Origin: Endomychus coccineus | Lineage: Eukaryota; Arthropoda; Insecta; Coleoptera; Endomychidae | Direction of reading: 5' to 3' | Assembly (NCBI GenBank): GCA_958510875.1 | Contig: OY294069.1 | Location: forward strand, 3,782,001 to 3,846,000 | Length of the DNA stretch: 64,000 nucleotides | Shown: positions 32,515 to 44,019 of the stretch, in pieces | Numbering within the stretch: the stretch's first letter is position 1 | Layout: every line of letters starts with the position of its first letter | Translations under genes and position numbers: made by a program | The notes under the pieces: generated by a model | The model's database searches: none | What the model saw: only the letters and a program-made list of their open reading frames with translations | Told to the model about the DNA's origin: nothing

Positions 32515-33110
32515 AGATATTAAAATTCTAGCCCGAGCCCCAAACTCATATCAGCGAAAGATTGATGGAAATCTCAAAACATCCAAATAACGTAAGCCGT
32601 TACTCAGGACATTACCTTCCCACTTCGCTCAAGTGCCAGAACGGAGTTAACCACCGGGATAAAAACCGTGAACTATGTAGCATGAAGGTTTTTCCCACAA
32701 TGAATACCTCTACAGAAACGAGATGAATTCAGTTCCAGTGCATGCCTCAAGTCTTCCCTGAAGTTGCGAAACATAAGTTGGACAATAATCATCATACACT
32801 TTTCGAAAATACCGAAATCCTAGCCCGATCCCCAAACTTCAGCGAACATGTTTGAAGCAATATAAATCCTAACACACCCTTACAAACTAAGCTATGATTC
32901 AAATAATTACCTTCCCAACATTTGGAAACCCATCCTCGAAAATTTCACTTCGCACATGAGCACACAACGGCAGGGTCATGTTAACCACCAGGATGAAGAC
33001 AGTGAACCTGAAGATGACACCTGTAATGGTTGGCGAAACGTCGGCATCAAATCGTGATATTGTGACGCGGAATTCTCTCAGAAGCCAAGAATTTTTTTGG
33101 ATTATTATGA
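32515..33110 (+). repeat. Two tandem copies of a ~295-bp retroelement end (PLE-C)
   Basis: Units at about 32515-32800 and 32810-33110 share AATTCTAGCCCGAxCCCCAAAC-type starts, ATTACCTTCCCA, a GTTAACCACC block and a CTGAAG end. The second unit continues into CTGAAGA...GAAACGTC (33008-33042), laid out like the Penelope hammerhead. A mosaic copy lies at 56075-56370. I infer pseudo-LTR-like ends of another retroelement; no ORF for it is present here. Confidence 0.65.
33008..33042 (+). ncRNA. Hammerhead-like motif (PLE-C), incomplete
   Basis: CTGAAGA (33008-33014) fits the CUGANGA core and GAAACGTC (33035-33042) fits GAA plus a minimal ACGT palindrome plus the cleavage C. Stem II pairs poorly here but well in the related copy at 56281. 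I could not find complementary stem I strands, so this may be a decayed or non-ribozyme sequence. Confidence 0.4.
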
Positions 33111-33599
33111 AATGATTCCAATAGTACCAAATGAGTTATGTGATTTTTGTGAAAACATTGTGAGATTCCATCTGACCGAAGCTGTATTTCAAATAAACGT
33201 CTGACATTCATGAGAAAACATTTTGAGGCTAGCTACTTGTTATATGGAATAATGGTTTGGAAGGTTTTGGTGCTTACTTGTTGAAAATTTAAACTACAGT
33301 TTTAATGAAAAATGCACTCGTAATAAATTTTCCCAAACTTTGTTGTTATTAAACAAAACGTTGACAAGCTTCACTACACGGTGGCTTTATCAAACAATGG
33401 TTTTTCAAACTATGGTTTATTTCTCAAATATAAAAATTGAGATCAGGAAGGAAAGGATGAGTGAGGTCGTGTACATTAGGATGAGAGTTACTTACAAATA
33501 AATTTAATAATGGAGAATTGGTAAAGTCTTTCTGATGATTTGAAAGGTTTCCTGTATTTTCTAACTCATTAAATTCAATGTTCTCTAAGTTGTTTCATA

Positions 33600-33960
33600 C
33601 TTTACTTTCAAATGAATTATGGAGAATCTCAAAATCACCTTTGAAAGATCTTGCTGTCTGGCCTATATAGAGTTTATCAAAATTTGCACACTCTACCTTG
33701 AATACTCCCGATTCTTAATCTTGTTGTTTTTAATATATTTACCTAACCTTATTTGTTTTGAAAGGTTTGGTGACATTGTGTTTTTTAAGTAAATTGTACC
33801 TATACATTATCATAAAGTTCACTTACATTATTGATCTATGATTATGAGTTGTAACTGTACTAGGATAAACTAACTTCATTCCTTCATTATAATCTTTTTT
33901 CTAAAGTAAATCAATCACAATTATTTCCTTATAGCCGTTATTAGTTGATATCTGTTTTAT
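33600..33960 (-). pseudogene. Penelope-like endonuclease remnant (PLE-B)
   Basis: Minus-strand translation in broken frames gives LKKHNVTKPFKTNK, GKYIKNNKIKN, SGVFKVECANFDKLYIGQTA and RSFKGDFEILHNS. This is the C-terminal linker and the YIGQTxRSFK block of the GIY-YIG-type endonuclease of Penelope-like elements, clearly diverged from the PLE-A family. The reverse transcriptase part is not visible. Confidence 0.8.
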
Positions 33961-34363
33961 AATTGAAAATTTCACACCTCTACTTTTTAACCAATAAGAT
34001 GCCTTAATTTTGACTGGTTACCATGGTAACTAAGAAAATTTCCGGAAATTTTTTCGTGGCGCCACGATATTTAAGTGGAAATTTTTTCGACAGTTGGAAA
34101 GATATGATCATGTTACTTGTAAAAAAATATTTCTACGACCTTTAGTTAACTAAAATTACCAAACGGCGATAGACTGAGCTAGTACCCATTTGAGTTTCAG
34201 CATTTGGTTTAACTAAAGTTGGTAATTTTTTTTTATTTAACGAAATATGGCGGATATACTTACCAATACGATTTTTTTAGAATTTATTTCATGTTGAACC
34301 AATATCTTCATTGGCAAATCTCTAATGATATCGACTAATAAGCAAAATAATAACGAAATACAT

Positions 34364-35487
34364 TTAATTATTATAGGTTTTATTAATATTAAAAACACAA
34401 TTATTATAAATGTTTGTGGGCGGGCTTGAATTGGTGGTTTGAATCTGGGTACTTTCTGTTTTATTTTGCATTGTGCTCTGATCATGATTAAACTTGCTAG
34501 TACTTGATGAAGTTCTCCTCATGGATTCAATCATCTGATGATGATGTTCAACGTCCAATTGTAAGTAAGGTTTGATTGACTGACTATTACTGTGTCCAGT
34601 AACTTCAATGAGCTGTTGTTCACCAACTCCTTCCTTGGCCAAATTCGAAACAGCTTTTGCTCTGGCAGAATGATTAGTTATTTTTACTTTTTTAGTGTCA
34701 ATTCCTATATCAGAGGCTGCTGATTCAAACCATGAAGATACAATCTTCTTACCAACTTTCCATCAACTTCTTAAACAAACGAACCGGACACATTTGTGGA
34801 TTGTCGAAATTTGAAATCAACCATTTACTATCCGACAGTTTTTTAGAACCACCTTGTGTGGTTTTAGAGAATATTGGATTATATTTTATCCGACCTTTTT
34901 TTGGGTTTCCGAAATTATCAGTTTCTTCTTTGAAGTATTGGATACACGAAGAATATCCTTCCCCTCCTCTCCATGCCAGCTCATGGGAAACTATGTGAAT
35001 AAATTTACGCTGCAATCCATCTGGAGTATTTTCATCCCACACTTCAATAATTTTTTTGTATTCGTCACTGGTTAAGGCTGCAGCACTCACTTTTCTTTTT
35101 ATTGGGTCTCTCTGTAATTTTTTGCGCTTAGCATCGCGTGCAGCTCTGGCGGTCGCAAATTCCACATCAGAAAACGGATTAAATTTTATTTTATATTTTT
35201 CGTAATAAATTTCCTGTAACTGCTCAGCAGTAGAGTTCCACAACACTTTGACCAGACTTTCCTTATAATCTTAAAAATTTTTCTTTTCCATATTAAATGC
35301 GTAGTCCTCCAGTATATTAGCCAGCTGTACTACACTCATACACTCATGAATATTATACAAAATTTTCGTCACAAAATTCAACAAACTGTTTCCATACACT
35401 TGATTTTGATTTTCGGGTATTATCTGGTGCTATATTTTGAATTTCTTGTCTAATTACTTGTTGATTTTCTTCACCAAATCGTGACAT
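34364..35487 (-). pseudogene. Crypton tyrosine recombinase (frameshifted)
   Basis: The probable start is the ATG at 35487 (MSRFGEENQQVIRQEIQNIA), followed by a core-binding region (KSSVWKQFVEFCDENF). Near 35360 the frame shifts, a stop lies near 35272, and 34749-35246 is open (WNSTAEQLQEIYYEKYKIKF; SHELAWRGGEGYSS with the probable first catalytic Arg). After another shift near 34745 the catalytic block follows: ITNHSARAKAVSNLA (the HxxR pair), LIEVTGHSNSQSIKPYLQLD with the second His and the catalytic Tyr, then a Ser/Thr-rich tail. Total length is about 370 residues. The family resembles the KIAA1958/DUF3504-type recombinases derived from Cryptons. All catalytic residues are recognisable, but at least two frameshifts and a stop disable it. 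Confidence 0.85.
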
Positions 35488-35707
35488 TTCGCTATACAGT
35501 TATTAAACTCAACGTACATACGTTTTAAACTAGTAATTATTAAGCTTTGTTACAGAACCAGTTGAACAAAAATGACAAATCAACATATGTCAAAAACAAC
35601 AATACCCTGGCCAACTTGACAAGCAGTGAAATTAATTTAAAATGTCAGATTGGATTTGATATTTTTTTCCAAATTATGGTGAGAAATTTTCTTACCGAAT
35701 ACCACGC

Positions 35708-35815
35708 AAGCTTAAATTATTCCTGGAAATTTTCTTTCGGGCACGAATTTTTAAGAAAATTATTAATTTAAAAATATTCGTGCCCTCAAGAAAATTTCCG
35801 GAAATAATTCAAGCT
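35708..35815. repeat. Large near-perfect palindrome at the Crypton right side
   Basis: AAGCTTAAATTATTCC... (35708-35754) is complementary to 35770-35815 with few mismatches; both arms contain TCGTGCCC/GGGCACGA. Part of the right arm is also the direct repeat shared with 34032-34055. Confidence 0.85.
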
Positions 35816-35990
35816 CTTGTGATATTATAAGTGGAAATTCCTTATGATAATCTGATTCTGACATGAGGATAGTAACAAGTTTATTTATGATGCCATCAGG
35901 GTGCATCATAAGTCGTTTTTATTTTTCAAGAAAAAATGTCAGAAATATCGTACCTGAAGATGAATCAAAAAACATATAAATTATTCGAGT

Positions 35991-36560
35991 GTGAATTCAA
36001 AAAGTGGCAATGTAAGAGTGCATACAATTAATAACTGCAAAAGATTAGCTGTTAATCCCAACAATCCATATTATCTAAAAATATTCGCGGATATAGTATA
36101 TCTGAATATACAGAGCTTTATTCCTCATAACGATGAAATAATAGCAACTATTATTTGTAAAAAGCCTAATATCCTAATATTAAGTGAAACTAGAATTACT
36201 CCAGATATCCTTGACTCTGAAATCTTATTAGATAATTATAACCTACTTAGATGCAATTCTCTAAATCGGCATACTGGAGGAGTATTGGTATACATAAGAT
36301 ATGGCATTGATTTTTCTTTAATCGGATCCTTTAAATTGGAAGGTAATTTTTGGAGCATTTTTGTTAAAATTAATTTCTCTAAAATTTCATTTGTATTAGG
36401 AGTAATTTACCATTGACCCAACTCAAGTCACTCTGTATTCCTAGATGAACTTGGATCAATATGTGACGATATACTTAGTAATAGGAACAAAGTATTGATT
36501 GTTGGAGATTTTAATATCAATTTTTTAAGGACGGAAGAATACTATTGTAAAAAACTAAAT
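35991..36560 (+). pseudogene. LINE apurinic-type endonuclease
   Basis: The first open stretch (to 36416) reads YLNIQSFIPHNDEIIATII, then PNILILSETRIT with the conserved Glu, and HTGGVLVYIRYG. A stop at 36416 interrupts; the same family frame continues with NKVLIVGDFNINFLRTE (the GDxN motif) to about 36540 before a frame change. Later pieces (CTNLSSTLIDLA, DHSLLSF) belong to the end of the domain near 36610-36720. The endonuclease would nick target DNA for primed reverse transcription. Confidence 0.85.
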
Positions 36561-37548
36561 ATATTTTATATTTATTAGGCCTTGAACAAATTATAACAAA
36601 TCCTACTAGATGTACTAACCTAAGTAGTACTTTAATTGATTTAGCCATAACAAATTTTAATATTAAGTATGAAATTTGTGATGAACCTAAAATTATAGAC
36701 CATTCATTACTGTCATTCAAAGTAAAAACTAACGTTAGGAATAATTCATTAATTAAAAAACAAAATCGAAATATGAATAAAAATAATATTGCAAAGATTT
36801 AATTTAGAATTAATAAATATGTCATGGAGCACAGCCCTGCAATCTAATGATGTAAATTATATATATAAGGATATACTGGATAAATGTAGCAAAATAATCA
36901 ATGAAATTGCACCTATAAATGAATATATTGTTAGGGAAAGTGACTTGCCTTGGTATGATCGGGATATTAAAAGAAATGCTAGAGAACGTGACAAAGTATA
37001 TAGTAATTTTAGAAATAGTTCTGATGAAATAATTAAAGCTTCTCTTTGAGAAAAATACAAGGAACTTAGAAATTCTAACGTCAATCTTCTAAGATACAAA
37101 AAGAAAATCTATTCTTATAACAAAATAGATAAAAATAGACGTAACAGCAAAATAATGTGGAAAACACTAAAAAAATTAACTAACCCTGAAGATATTAATT
37201 TAGACTATGGTAAAACAAAATTTCAAATTAATAGTATACCCCATTCTTTCAAAAATGAAATAGATGTTGCAGAAAATTTTAATCACTACTTCATATCTAG
37301 TATTAAAGAGATTAGATCATCAATTGCGGATGTTGAAACCTGGTCACCTGAAAACTTACCAAAAATAACATGCAAATTCTTTAAATTCAAATTAGTTAAC
37401 CTGAAAGAACTTACTTCAATTATTAATTCCCTCGATGATAAGTTTAATATTGGAGATATTTTGAATGCTAAAACTTTGAAAAATATTTTTCCAACTATAG
37501 GACATATTTTATTAAAACTCATATCGACCTATAAATACACTGCCAGCA

Positions 37549-38364
37549 ATGGAGAAAATCCTGGAATTGGTTGTTTATAACCAGCTTTATGACTATTTCA
37601 ATGTCAATAATTTATTATTTATTAATCAATCTGGATTTAGTAGATACCACTCATGTGAATCAGCCATTCAACTCACTATCTCTACTTGGAATAAACTTAT
37701 AGATGAAGATCATTATATAGTAGCTGCATTCCTAGACTTCAAACGAGCCTTCGAAACTATCGATCGCTCAGTGTTGATAAATAAGCTTAAATACTATGGA
37801 ATTAAGGGTACTATATTAAATTGGTTCATTAGCTATTTAACTGACAGATATCAACGAACTAAAATAAATTATAATAGGTCAACAGAAATTGAAAACTGCT
37901 TAGGTGTACCACAAGGAACCGTACTAGGTCCGTTACTTTTTATTATATATATTAATGATATAAACTATTATATTAGTTCTGACTTTCTTAATCTCTTTGC
38001 TGATGATTCTCTTGCATCTAGAAATGATAAGAACTTAACAACTGCAGTCAACAAAATGAATGTTCAATTAAAAAACGTAGAAAAATACATGGATATAGGG
38101 AAACTTGAACTTAATATTGATAAGATCAAGATCATTATTTTAACATCCAGATATAAATATTCCCAAATTATTACAAATAATATCGATATAATACTTTATG
38201 GGTCCAAACTTGAAATTGTTACAAAAATTAAATATCTAGGTGTTATAATAGATAATACACTGACATTCAAAGAGCATGCTAACTATATCATAAACAAAAT
38301 ATCAAAAAACGTTTCTTCTTTTCGAAAATTTCAGCTAATTTATCAATTAACTCTAAACTCATAG
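37549..38364 (+). pseudogene. LINE reverse transcriptase core
   Basis: A 271-codon frame with QSGFSRYHSCESAI, AAFLDFKRAFETIDRSVL (block A), GVPQGTVLGPLLFIIYINDI (block B), and LFADDSLA, the catalytic FADD. IKYLGVIIDNTLTFKEH follows. In block A the usual second Asp of AFDT is Glu (AFET), an ordinary drift change. The upstream NYRPI block is missing: an in-frame gap near 37545 joins ISTYKYTASNGEN directly to MEKILELVVYNQL. A frameshift at about 38355 passes the frame to 38360-38843, which holds the C-terminal tail (QPHFDYCASLIYLLD; NRGMRIILQCNRYTP). Confidence 0.9.
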
Positions 38365-39289
38365 TTTATCAATCAATAATACAGCCTCATTTTGATTACT
38401 GTGCTTCCTTAATATATTTATTAGATAAAAACAGCAAAGCCTCACTTCAGAAATTACAGAATAGAGGAATGAGAATCATACTACAGTGCAATAGATACAC
38501 CCCAATTAATTGGATGCTTAAGTGCCTTGAATGGCAGTCGGTTGAAACAAGGCTTGTATATTTCGCAATGATATTCGTTTATAAAAGATTGAAAAAACTA
38601 CTACCAGCATATCTACTTACAGATATTACTTACAACCATGAAATACATGAATATTATACTAGAAGTAGTAATAATTTTCATATAAATCGAATGAATAGCA
38701 AAAGAGCAATGAACTGTCTGTTCTTCAAAGGATTCGAAGAATATAATAGTCTATCAGATGAAATAAAAAACTGTGTTACTCTAAGATTATTTAAAGTAAA
38801 ATTGAAAATGTTTCTTCGAAATTTATTCATTGATAATTTATAGATTTAACATATACTTAGTCTTCCTTCTGTAAATTAGGTTATGCCTATTTGAAATAAA
38901 GATTATTATGCTTTGAAGAGCAGCCAGTTTGTGTTGTATGAAGTTGAATTTATGTGAATATTAATATCCGTATGTGAAGGCTTATGATATATTGAAAAGG
39001 GATGTTTACTATTCAATTTAGTTATGGTTCAGTCCCAAAAGTTAATAGTTTGGTTGACTTCTACTTCACACGTACCTCACTCATCCCCTCCTTCTTAATC
39101 TCAATTTTAATATTCAAGGAATAAACCATAGGCCATAGTTTGCGAAGATATTGTTTGCTGAACCCACCATATGATGAAACATGTAACGTTTTGTTTAATA
39201 AAACACACACACAGGTAACTCCTACAAAGAGGACTGTATATCTAATTATTCACCAAGAAGTTGGTTAGGATTTAACGAATTTACCACGC

Positions 39290-39700
39290 GGCCTCTTAAT
39301 AGGATTCGAAAAAAAGTGTACCCCTGTTAAATTTACGACGTGTATGTGTGAGACACCTGGCGGAATTCGAAGAGAAGGCTGTTCCTCGTTTGGCGACATT
39401 TTTAAAAGTGTACGTCCACGTCCATATTTGCATACATAGTGGCCGTAATTTATTGGACCAAACTGTCCGCTATTTGAAATATGTCACAGTCTGATTGTGG
39501 CTTAACATCGTCTGGCTTTGGCGAAAAATCGAAGTAATATTTTAGCCGGAGAGTGATATTGCCTCGCGCTCCGTTGCAGCGGGACACGGGAACTCGTTTG
39601 CTTGTTTGCCTGAAACGTTCCTCTGTTGTACATTTGTTGATGGTGATGCATTTAACGAGTTTCACGTTTGCTACAGTTTTCGAATCTCAGCCTTGGATAA
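39290..39700. other. GC/CpG-richer non-coding island
   Basis: A composition island (ACCACGCGGCCTC, CCTCGCGCTCCGTTGCAG) without a convincing ORF, immediately outside the PLE-B right end. Candidate conserved non-coding DNA or a decayed promoter. Confidence 0.35.
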
Positions 39701-39761
39701 ATGTAGGTACATTACAAAAGTTTCCGCACTGTTTCTTCAATCATATAAATTACATCACTCG

Positions 39762-39792
39762 GTCTCTTTCTCTCCCTCTCTCTCTCTCTCTC
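39762..39792 (+). repeat. Short interrupted TC microsatellite
   Basis: About 30 bases of mostly TC units with one CCC and one TTT interruption. Confidence 0.85.
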
Positions 39793-40734
39793 GGTATAAT
39801 AGAGAAATGTAAGTATAATCCATTTATTGTTTGATCTTGTGGTCAATTTATTAGTTTATTTCTTCAATCAATGTTGGTTTCATGATGAAGAGTACACTAA
39901 AAATACTATTAACGTACTGAGGACCTTCCAGTTACCATCATCAGAGTAAACTGAGTCCTCAATACTCTGATGTTGTTTCTATAGTGTTATAGTTTATTCA
40001 AAATGAAAACTTACCCTAAATTATTAAATTCTATTCACAAAATTTGTTTAAGCTTGTGCATTGAAGAGCTTTCATAAATGTAGCAGAATTTAAGAACAAA
40101 AAATCGGTTGTCTGTAAAGTCGATTTACTGACGATAGTTGAACGTGACAACGTCATAAGGAAATACTGATGGAATGGTTCCATTTTTCAAAAGAAAATTT
40201 TAATTTTATTTGTTTGATAGATATTTTGTATGGATAAGAAGGAGGTAAATGGAAATCACAATTGAATCGATCAAGTTACATTTATTTGTACGCATAAATA
40301 CAATTATGTCAATTTACCTTTTAAAAAGCCCGCCTCAATGTGTTTGAGAAAATTGTTCCCTTTGACGGCTGGCTGGTCCAACCTGTCATTTCAGACACGT
40401 TGTTATGATATGTGGAAGATTTAACAGTTATGTTTTAATTTTTTGAAATCATAGCTACGCTCGATAATTATTTCGATCGAATAGTGGAGCAATTGATTTT
40501 TTACTCATCGTGAAATAGTTCTGTTAACTTATTGTTTTAGTTTTGTCAATTATAGCATAACCTACAATCGCTGCACTAGGGGACCGATGCTATTTATTTT
40601 AATGATGAAAGCACGAATATTCGACAATATATCACTGAACATATATTTAATATCGAAAAAATCATCACCTTTATCGCCGCAATTATCGTTGCTATAAACA
40701 ATTGACACCACATTCACTTTTCACTGCACTTCAT

Positions 40735-41090
40735 ACTTGACGAAAACATGTGAATGTATCATTGTATAGCAGCGCGCTCTCGCTTGCACTTCAAGCCTTA
40801 AATGGAACGCCTCACAGCGAGGTAACGCACAGCCGGTCAGAGCGAGGTAACGCCGCATGAGTCATGTTTTCTCGTGCGTGCAGCCGGCTCCATCGAATTA
40901 TAAGACGTTGTCAAGTCAAAAACGAAAAAGTATGGTTAAACCTAACGAATCGAAAATTCCGGATGAGGTACAGCACTCGTTAAGCTTGAAACGGACCCGC
41001 TTAGGCCGGTTTATATTGGCCCAACTAGCTCAATTTGAAATACTCTCAGGGCTCGTAGTGAAACGGGCCTTGTAATTCTAGACTAGTGAA
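40735..41090 (+). other. GC-rich promoter-like patch with repeated AGCGAGGTAACGC
   Basis: AGCGAGGTAACGC occurs at about 40817 and 40841. Downstream, AATCGAAAATTCCGGATGAG and GTACAGCACTCGTTAAGC (about 40940-40985) match 40 bases of the PLE-A ORF. The patch looks like the start region of some element, with an ATG at about 40932, but no protein is recognised after the Penelope scrap. Confidence 0.35.
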
Positions 41091-41240
41091 TTGCCTGGGC
41101 GCCAATTGCTTAAAGGAACTATAAAAATAAATGAATTCACAGCCTAGAATACAAGCACCACGAGATGGTTTATTAGTTGATGGAAATTAAAAAAAAAACA
41201 ATATAAATTCAACTTAACAAATTGATTTATTCCTGTTGGA

Positions 41241-41371
41241 ATTTGGTATTTAACCAGAAAATAAGTTTACAGTTTATATAAGGTATAAATTTATAAATAA
41301 AGGTGAATTTCGAAGTAAAGAATTACAATTTGGTATTTAACCAGAAAATGAATTTATAGTTTATAATATGT
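41241..41371 (+). repeat. Direct repeat, 87-bp period
   Basis: ATTTGGTATTTAACCAGAAA followed by AT(A/G)A(G/A)TTTA(C/T)AGTTTATA occurs at 41241-41281 and 41328-41368. Two units only. Confidence 0.7.
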
Positions 41372-42734
41372 ATTACTTGATAAAATTAACTCAATTAATT
41401 ACTTGATAGAATGAATAGGAAAGTAATAAGGAGTCCACGAATGGCTCAGTGAAATTAGTGAATACAATGTTGGTAAACAAGAAAATCAGATCATGAAATA
41501 ATGGTCTATCAACAAAAAAATGTTACCCTCCTTGGATCTCGTAGGAACTGGAAGCTGTTCCTGTCAGGAAAGTCACCAAACCGTCTAGGAGTGAATGGGT
41601 GAGGACCCTCAAACGTTCAAATCCCTGTAATGTCAAAAAAACGAACAGCACCTGACTTGAGAACAAGGACAAGTAACACCATCGGCCGGAACAACCAAAT
41701 GATTCCACCTCCGATAATGTTATCTTCCTAAATATGTAAAGCACTATTACAAAGGATATCTTGAAGAGATATCAATTTATATTGAATACAATAATTTCTG
41801 AAGGAATTATAAAGTTACAATAATTACTTAAAATTAAGCAATAAATAATATGTGATTGAATTAATGTTACAAAAAAAATGAGATATAAAGTAATTTAATC
41901 AAATTGTGAATGAAAGGAAGTAAGTAATAAGTTGAATTTGCCGGTCAGCACATAACTAGAACTTGAATTAATTTGGCAACAGATTGATGTTTCACTCTAT
42001 TTCGAAATCACGCGAACGCAGCAATCCTGATAATTCTTAATTCAATAAGCAATAATTGAATAATACCTTGTGAAAATTCCAAATCTAATTATAGCACGAT
42101 GCAGTCGAAGACGACTCTGAATACTACGTACCAGAGTTACAAAATGGTGACTCGGACGAATCCCAAAAAAAATAGCATGTGTCAATGCGGAATTAAATTT
42201 ACAAGGAGTACAGAAATATTATCAAGGAACCTGCCTACGTTCCGTTAGATTATCCTACTACAAGAGATAACAACAATCGATGTTACGATGGAAAAGATAT
42301 TCTGAAATATACTATCCGCAAATGATTGGGTTTGCACGTACCCAAGCAAGTCGAGATAAATCTACCGAACTATTATCACACTCAGGCTCTAAACATCCAG
42401 ACGCTAATTATAAACCTAAATCAAATTAAATAGCCTGTTGTGAGTAATAGTTCGGGAGCAAAATTAAGAAAAGGTATATAAAATTCAATGAAGCAAAATT
42501 TCTCGACTTACCGGGATCAGAGTACAAACCACAATGCCGTCTTTTCGATTTCCGCCAAGCTATAATCCCCACTCTGCGATATTTAGTGACATCTCCCAAC
42601 ATGAAAGGTAGTTTCAGAAATCGATATCATTGACTAGCAGATGTCTTTAATTAATCAGTTGGCATGATTATTAACGAAAAGAAATCTAATCCGTTTATTA
42701 CATAGTTCTATATAATCACGTAACGCGGCACGTT

Positions 42735-42900
42735 ACAAGCTTAGGTACGAAACTTGCATAGCCTGATAATAATACATTGCGACAATATAATCGCTAAAGA
42801 AACCAAATGTTATAAAAAATCTACTATGGAGATGAATCTCATAAAACGGTCATGGAACAGACATTCAATCATTTAAGTCAGATTTACTACTAGACTTCAT
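42735..42900 (+). mobile_element. Internally deleted Penelope fragment (PLE-A copy 5)
   Basis: 42735-42800 matches the N-terminal coding part (GTTACAAGCTTAGGTACGAA...AATATAATCGCTAA). From about 42801 it jumps to the C-terminal endonuclease part (AACCAAATGTTATAAAAAAT ... TCATGGAACAGACATTCAAT). More than 1.8 kb is missing between the two, so a large internal deletion created this copy. Confidence 0.75.
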
Positions 42901-43075
42901 TTTTTTATCGAACAGCAAAGTTGTGGAACTCCTTACATGGTGAGGTTTTTCCCTATGCCTATAACCTCCAACCCTGCAAGACAATTACGAATTCCTATCT
43001 CCTATCCCCACATTCCACTACTGGTTCACACCATGTTCTTCGAATATGATAGCTTTCCCTCTCGTGTATGAATAA
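42900..43075 (+). mobile_element. LINE 3' terminal fragment
   Basis: Translation contains KLWNSLPGEVFPYAYNLQ-like sequence (here LWNSLHGEVFPYAYNLQP), the conserved end of Jockey/CR1-like LINE ORFs. The same block closes the fragment at 50745-51720 (SLPSEVFSNLQQKFGYI). It lies immediately upstream of the neuroligin exon acceptor. Confidence 0.6.
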
Positions 43076-43128
43076 AAAATGTATGTGCTCCGAAATATAG
43101 CATTGATGATTTTTCCTTTTTTTTCTAG

Positions 43129-43275
43129 TGTCGGCAGAAACAAGACATCCAGTTATAGTCTTCATTCACGGTGAATCATTCGAATGGAACTCTGGCAATC
43201 CATACGATGGAAGCATATTGGCCTCGTACGCAGATATAGTTGTAGTTACACTCAACTACCGGTTGGGTATTTTGG
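43129..43275 (+). CDS. Neuroligin-like exon (esterase-domain, N-terminal part)
   Basis: Acceptor TTTTTTTTCTAG ends at 43128 and donor GTGAGT starts at 43276. The 147-base exon begins with two bases of a split codon and ends with one. It encodes [20 protein letters not shown], then [20 protein letters not shown] and GIL. The [17 protein letters not shown] block is characteristic of neuroligins, single-pass postsynaptic adhesion proteins with an esterase-like ectodomain that binds neurexin. The split glycine codon is completed by the next exon at 44683, giving RLGILGFLN across the junction. Earlier exons (signal peptide, start of the domain) were not located in the window. Confidence 0.95.
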
Positions 43276-44019
43276 GTGAGTATGATGGTTAGGTCAGCTG
43301 AGATAAGGTTGAGTCAGGAGCACCACGCCAACAAGAGGTTAATTTAAAATTACAAAAGGTAGAATAAAAGATTTCGTTTTCGGAAAATAAATTGAACTTC
43401 AACTACAACAACAACTGAGAGGAATGATCTAATACATGCTCTTGCTCTATTATACATTTAACTCAGTCAAATAGGGAAATAGATTACGAATTTTCTCAAT
43501 GACGCTATCAAATTTTACGATTACCAAATGGAAGGACTCGATGTGTACAATGTGAATTTATAGTTTTTTCTGGAGAAAATATGATATGGCACTTGCAAAT
43601 AAGAAAAAACAACCAACTATATCTCTATGGGTATCAAATAAAAGGGCTCGACTCGAAAATCGTTAACTACTAACGAGTAAACTACTGTTGTTCTATGAAT
43701 TGTCATGATCCATCTTATGCCATAGTCGCAAGCAATATATGAGGTGTCTGCTGAACAATCGATGAACTGTGATGAGCTTGGACGAAGCTATTATTGAGCT
43801 GTCGACTAATTATTATTTAGTGAAATAAAACTGAATCATGAAGCATTCGTCTATTGTACATATTCAATCAATTAGCAATCTTTAATTTATGCCAAATATT
43901 ATCTCTTCTCTTGATTCCAAATTAAAACCTCATACATGCGTTCTGCACCCTCTGGACTCTTTATAGTTCAGCACAGTTCAGAAAATTATGATAAACAGTG
44001 TCGCAATGATTCAAATATC

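Larger units (their letters stand above)
34022..35845 (-). mobile_element. Crypton-type element (tyrosine recombinase transposon)
   Basis: A single-gene element with a tyrosine recombinase (34364-35487). Direct repeats containing AAGAAAATTTCCGGAAAT and GATATT(A)TAAGTGGAAAT flank it (34032-34085 and 35786-35838), and a large palindrome lies at the right side. Cryptons normally lack terminal inverted repeats and insert by recombination between short identical sites, so flanking direct repeats fit. The exact borders are inferred from these repeats. Confidence 0.7.
35985..38925 (+). mobile_element. Non-LTR retrotransposon with endonuclease and reverse transcriptase (broken)
   Basis: A LINE copy with at least five disruptions. 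Coding parts in order are an apurinic-type endonuclease (35991-36540: LILSETRIT, GGVLVYIRYG, VGDFNINFL), a linker region (36789-37580), the reverse transcriptase (37549-38364) and the C-terminal tail (38360-38843). The 3' end near 38905 has an AATAAAG signal, and no long tail is visible. It lies between the two PLE-B ends, right of the Crypton. Confidence 0.9.
33335..39215. mobile_element. Composite: PLE-B ends enclosing a Crypton and a LINE
   Basis: 33335-33480 and 39050-39215 are inverted copies of one another; shared blocks include TATTAAACAAAACGTT, CAAACTATGG and GGATGAGTGAGGT. Next to the left one, the minus strand carries a GIY-YIG-type endonuclease remnant of a second Penelope-like family. 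A Crypton-type element (34.0-35.8 kb) and a LINE (36.0-38.9 kb) occupy the interior. The simplest reading is an internally deleted or interrupted Penelope element that received later insertions. Exact target duplications were not seen. Confidence 0.6.

Noticed and set aside
39896..39975. CTGATGATGGTAACTGG motif (minus strand) with TCATCAGAGTA/TACTCTGATG inverted repeat as a further hammerhead
   Set aside because: It lacks the GAAA core segment and shows no stem II or stem I pairing. It may be a very decayed relative but cannot be supported.
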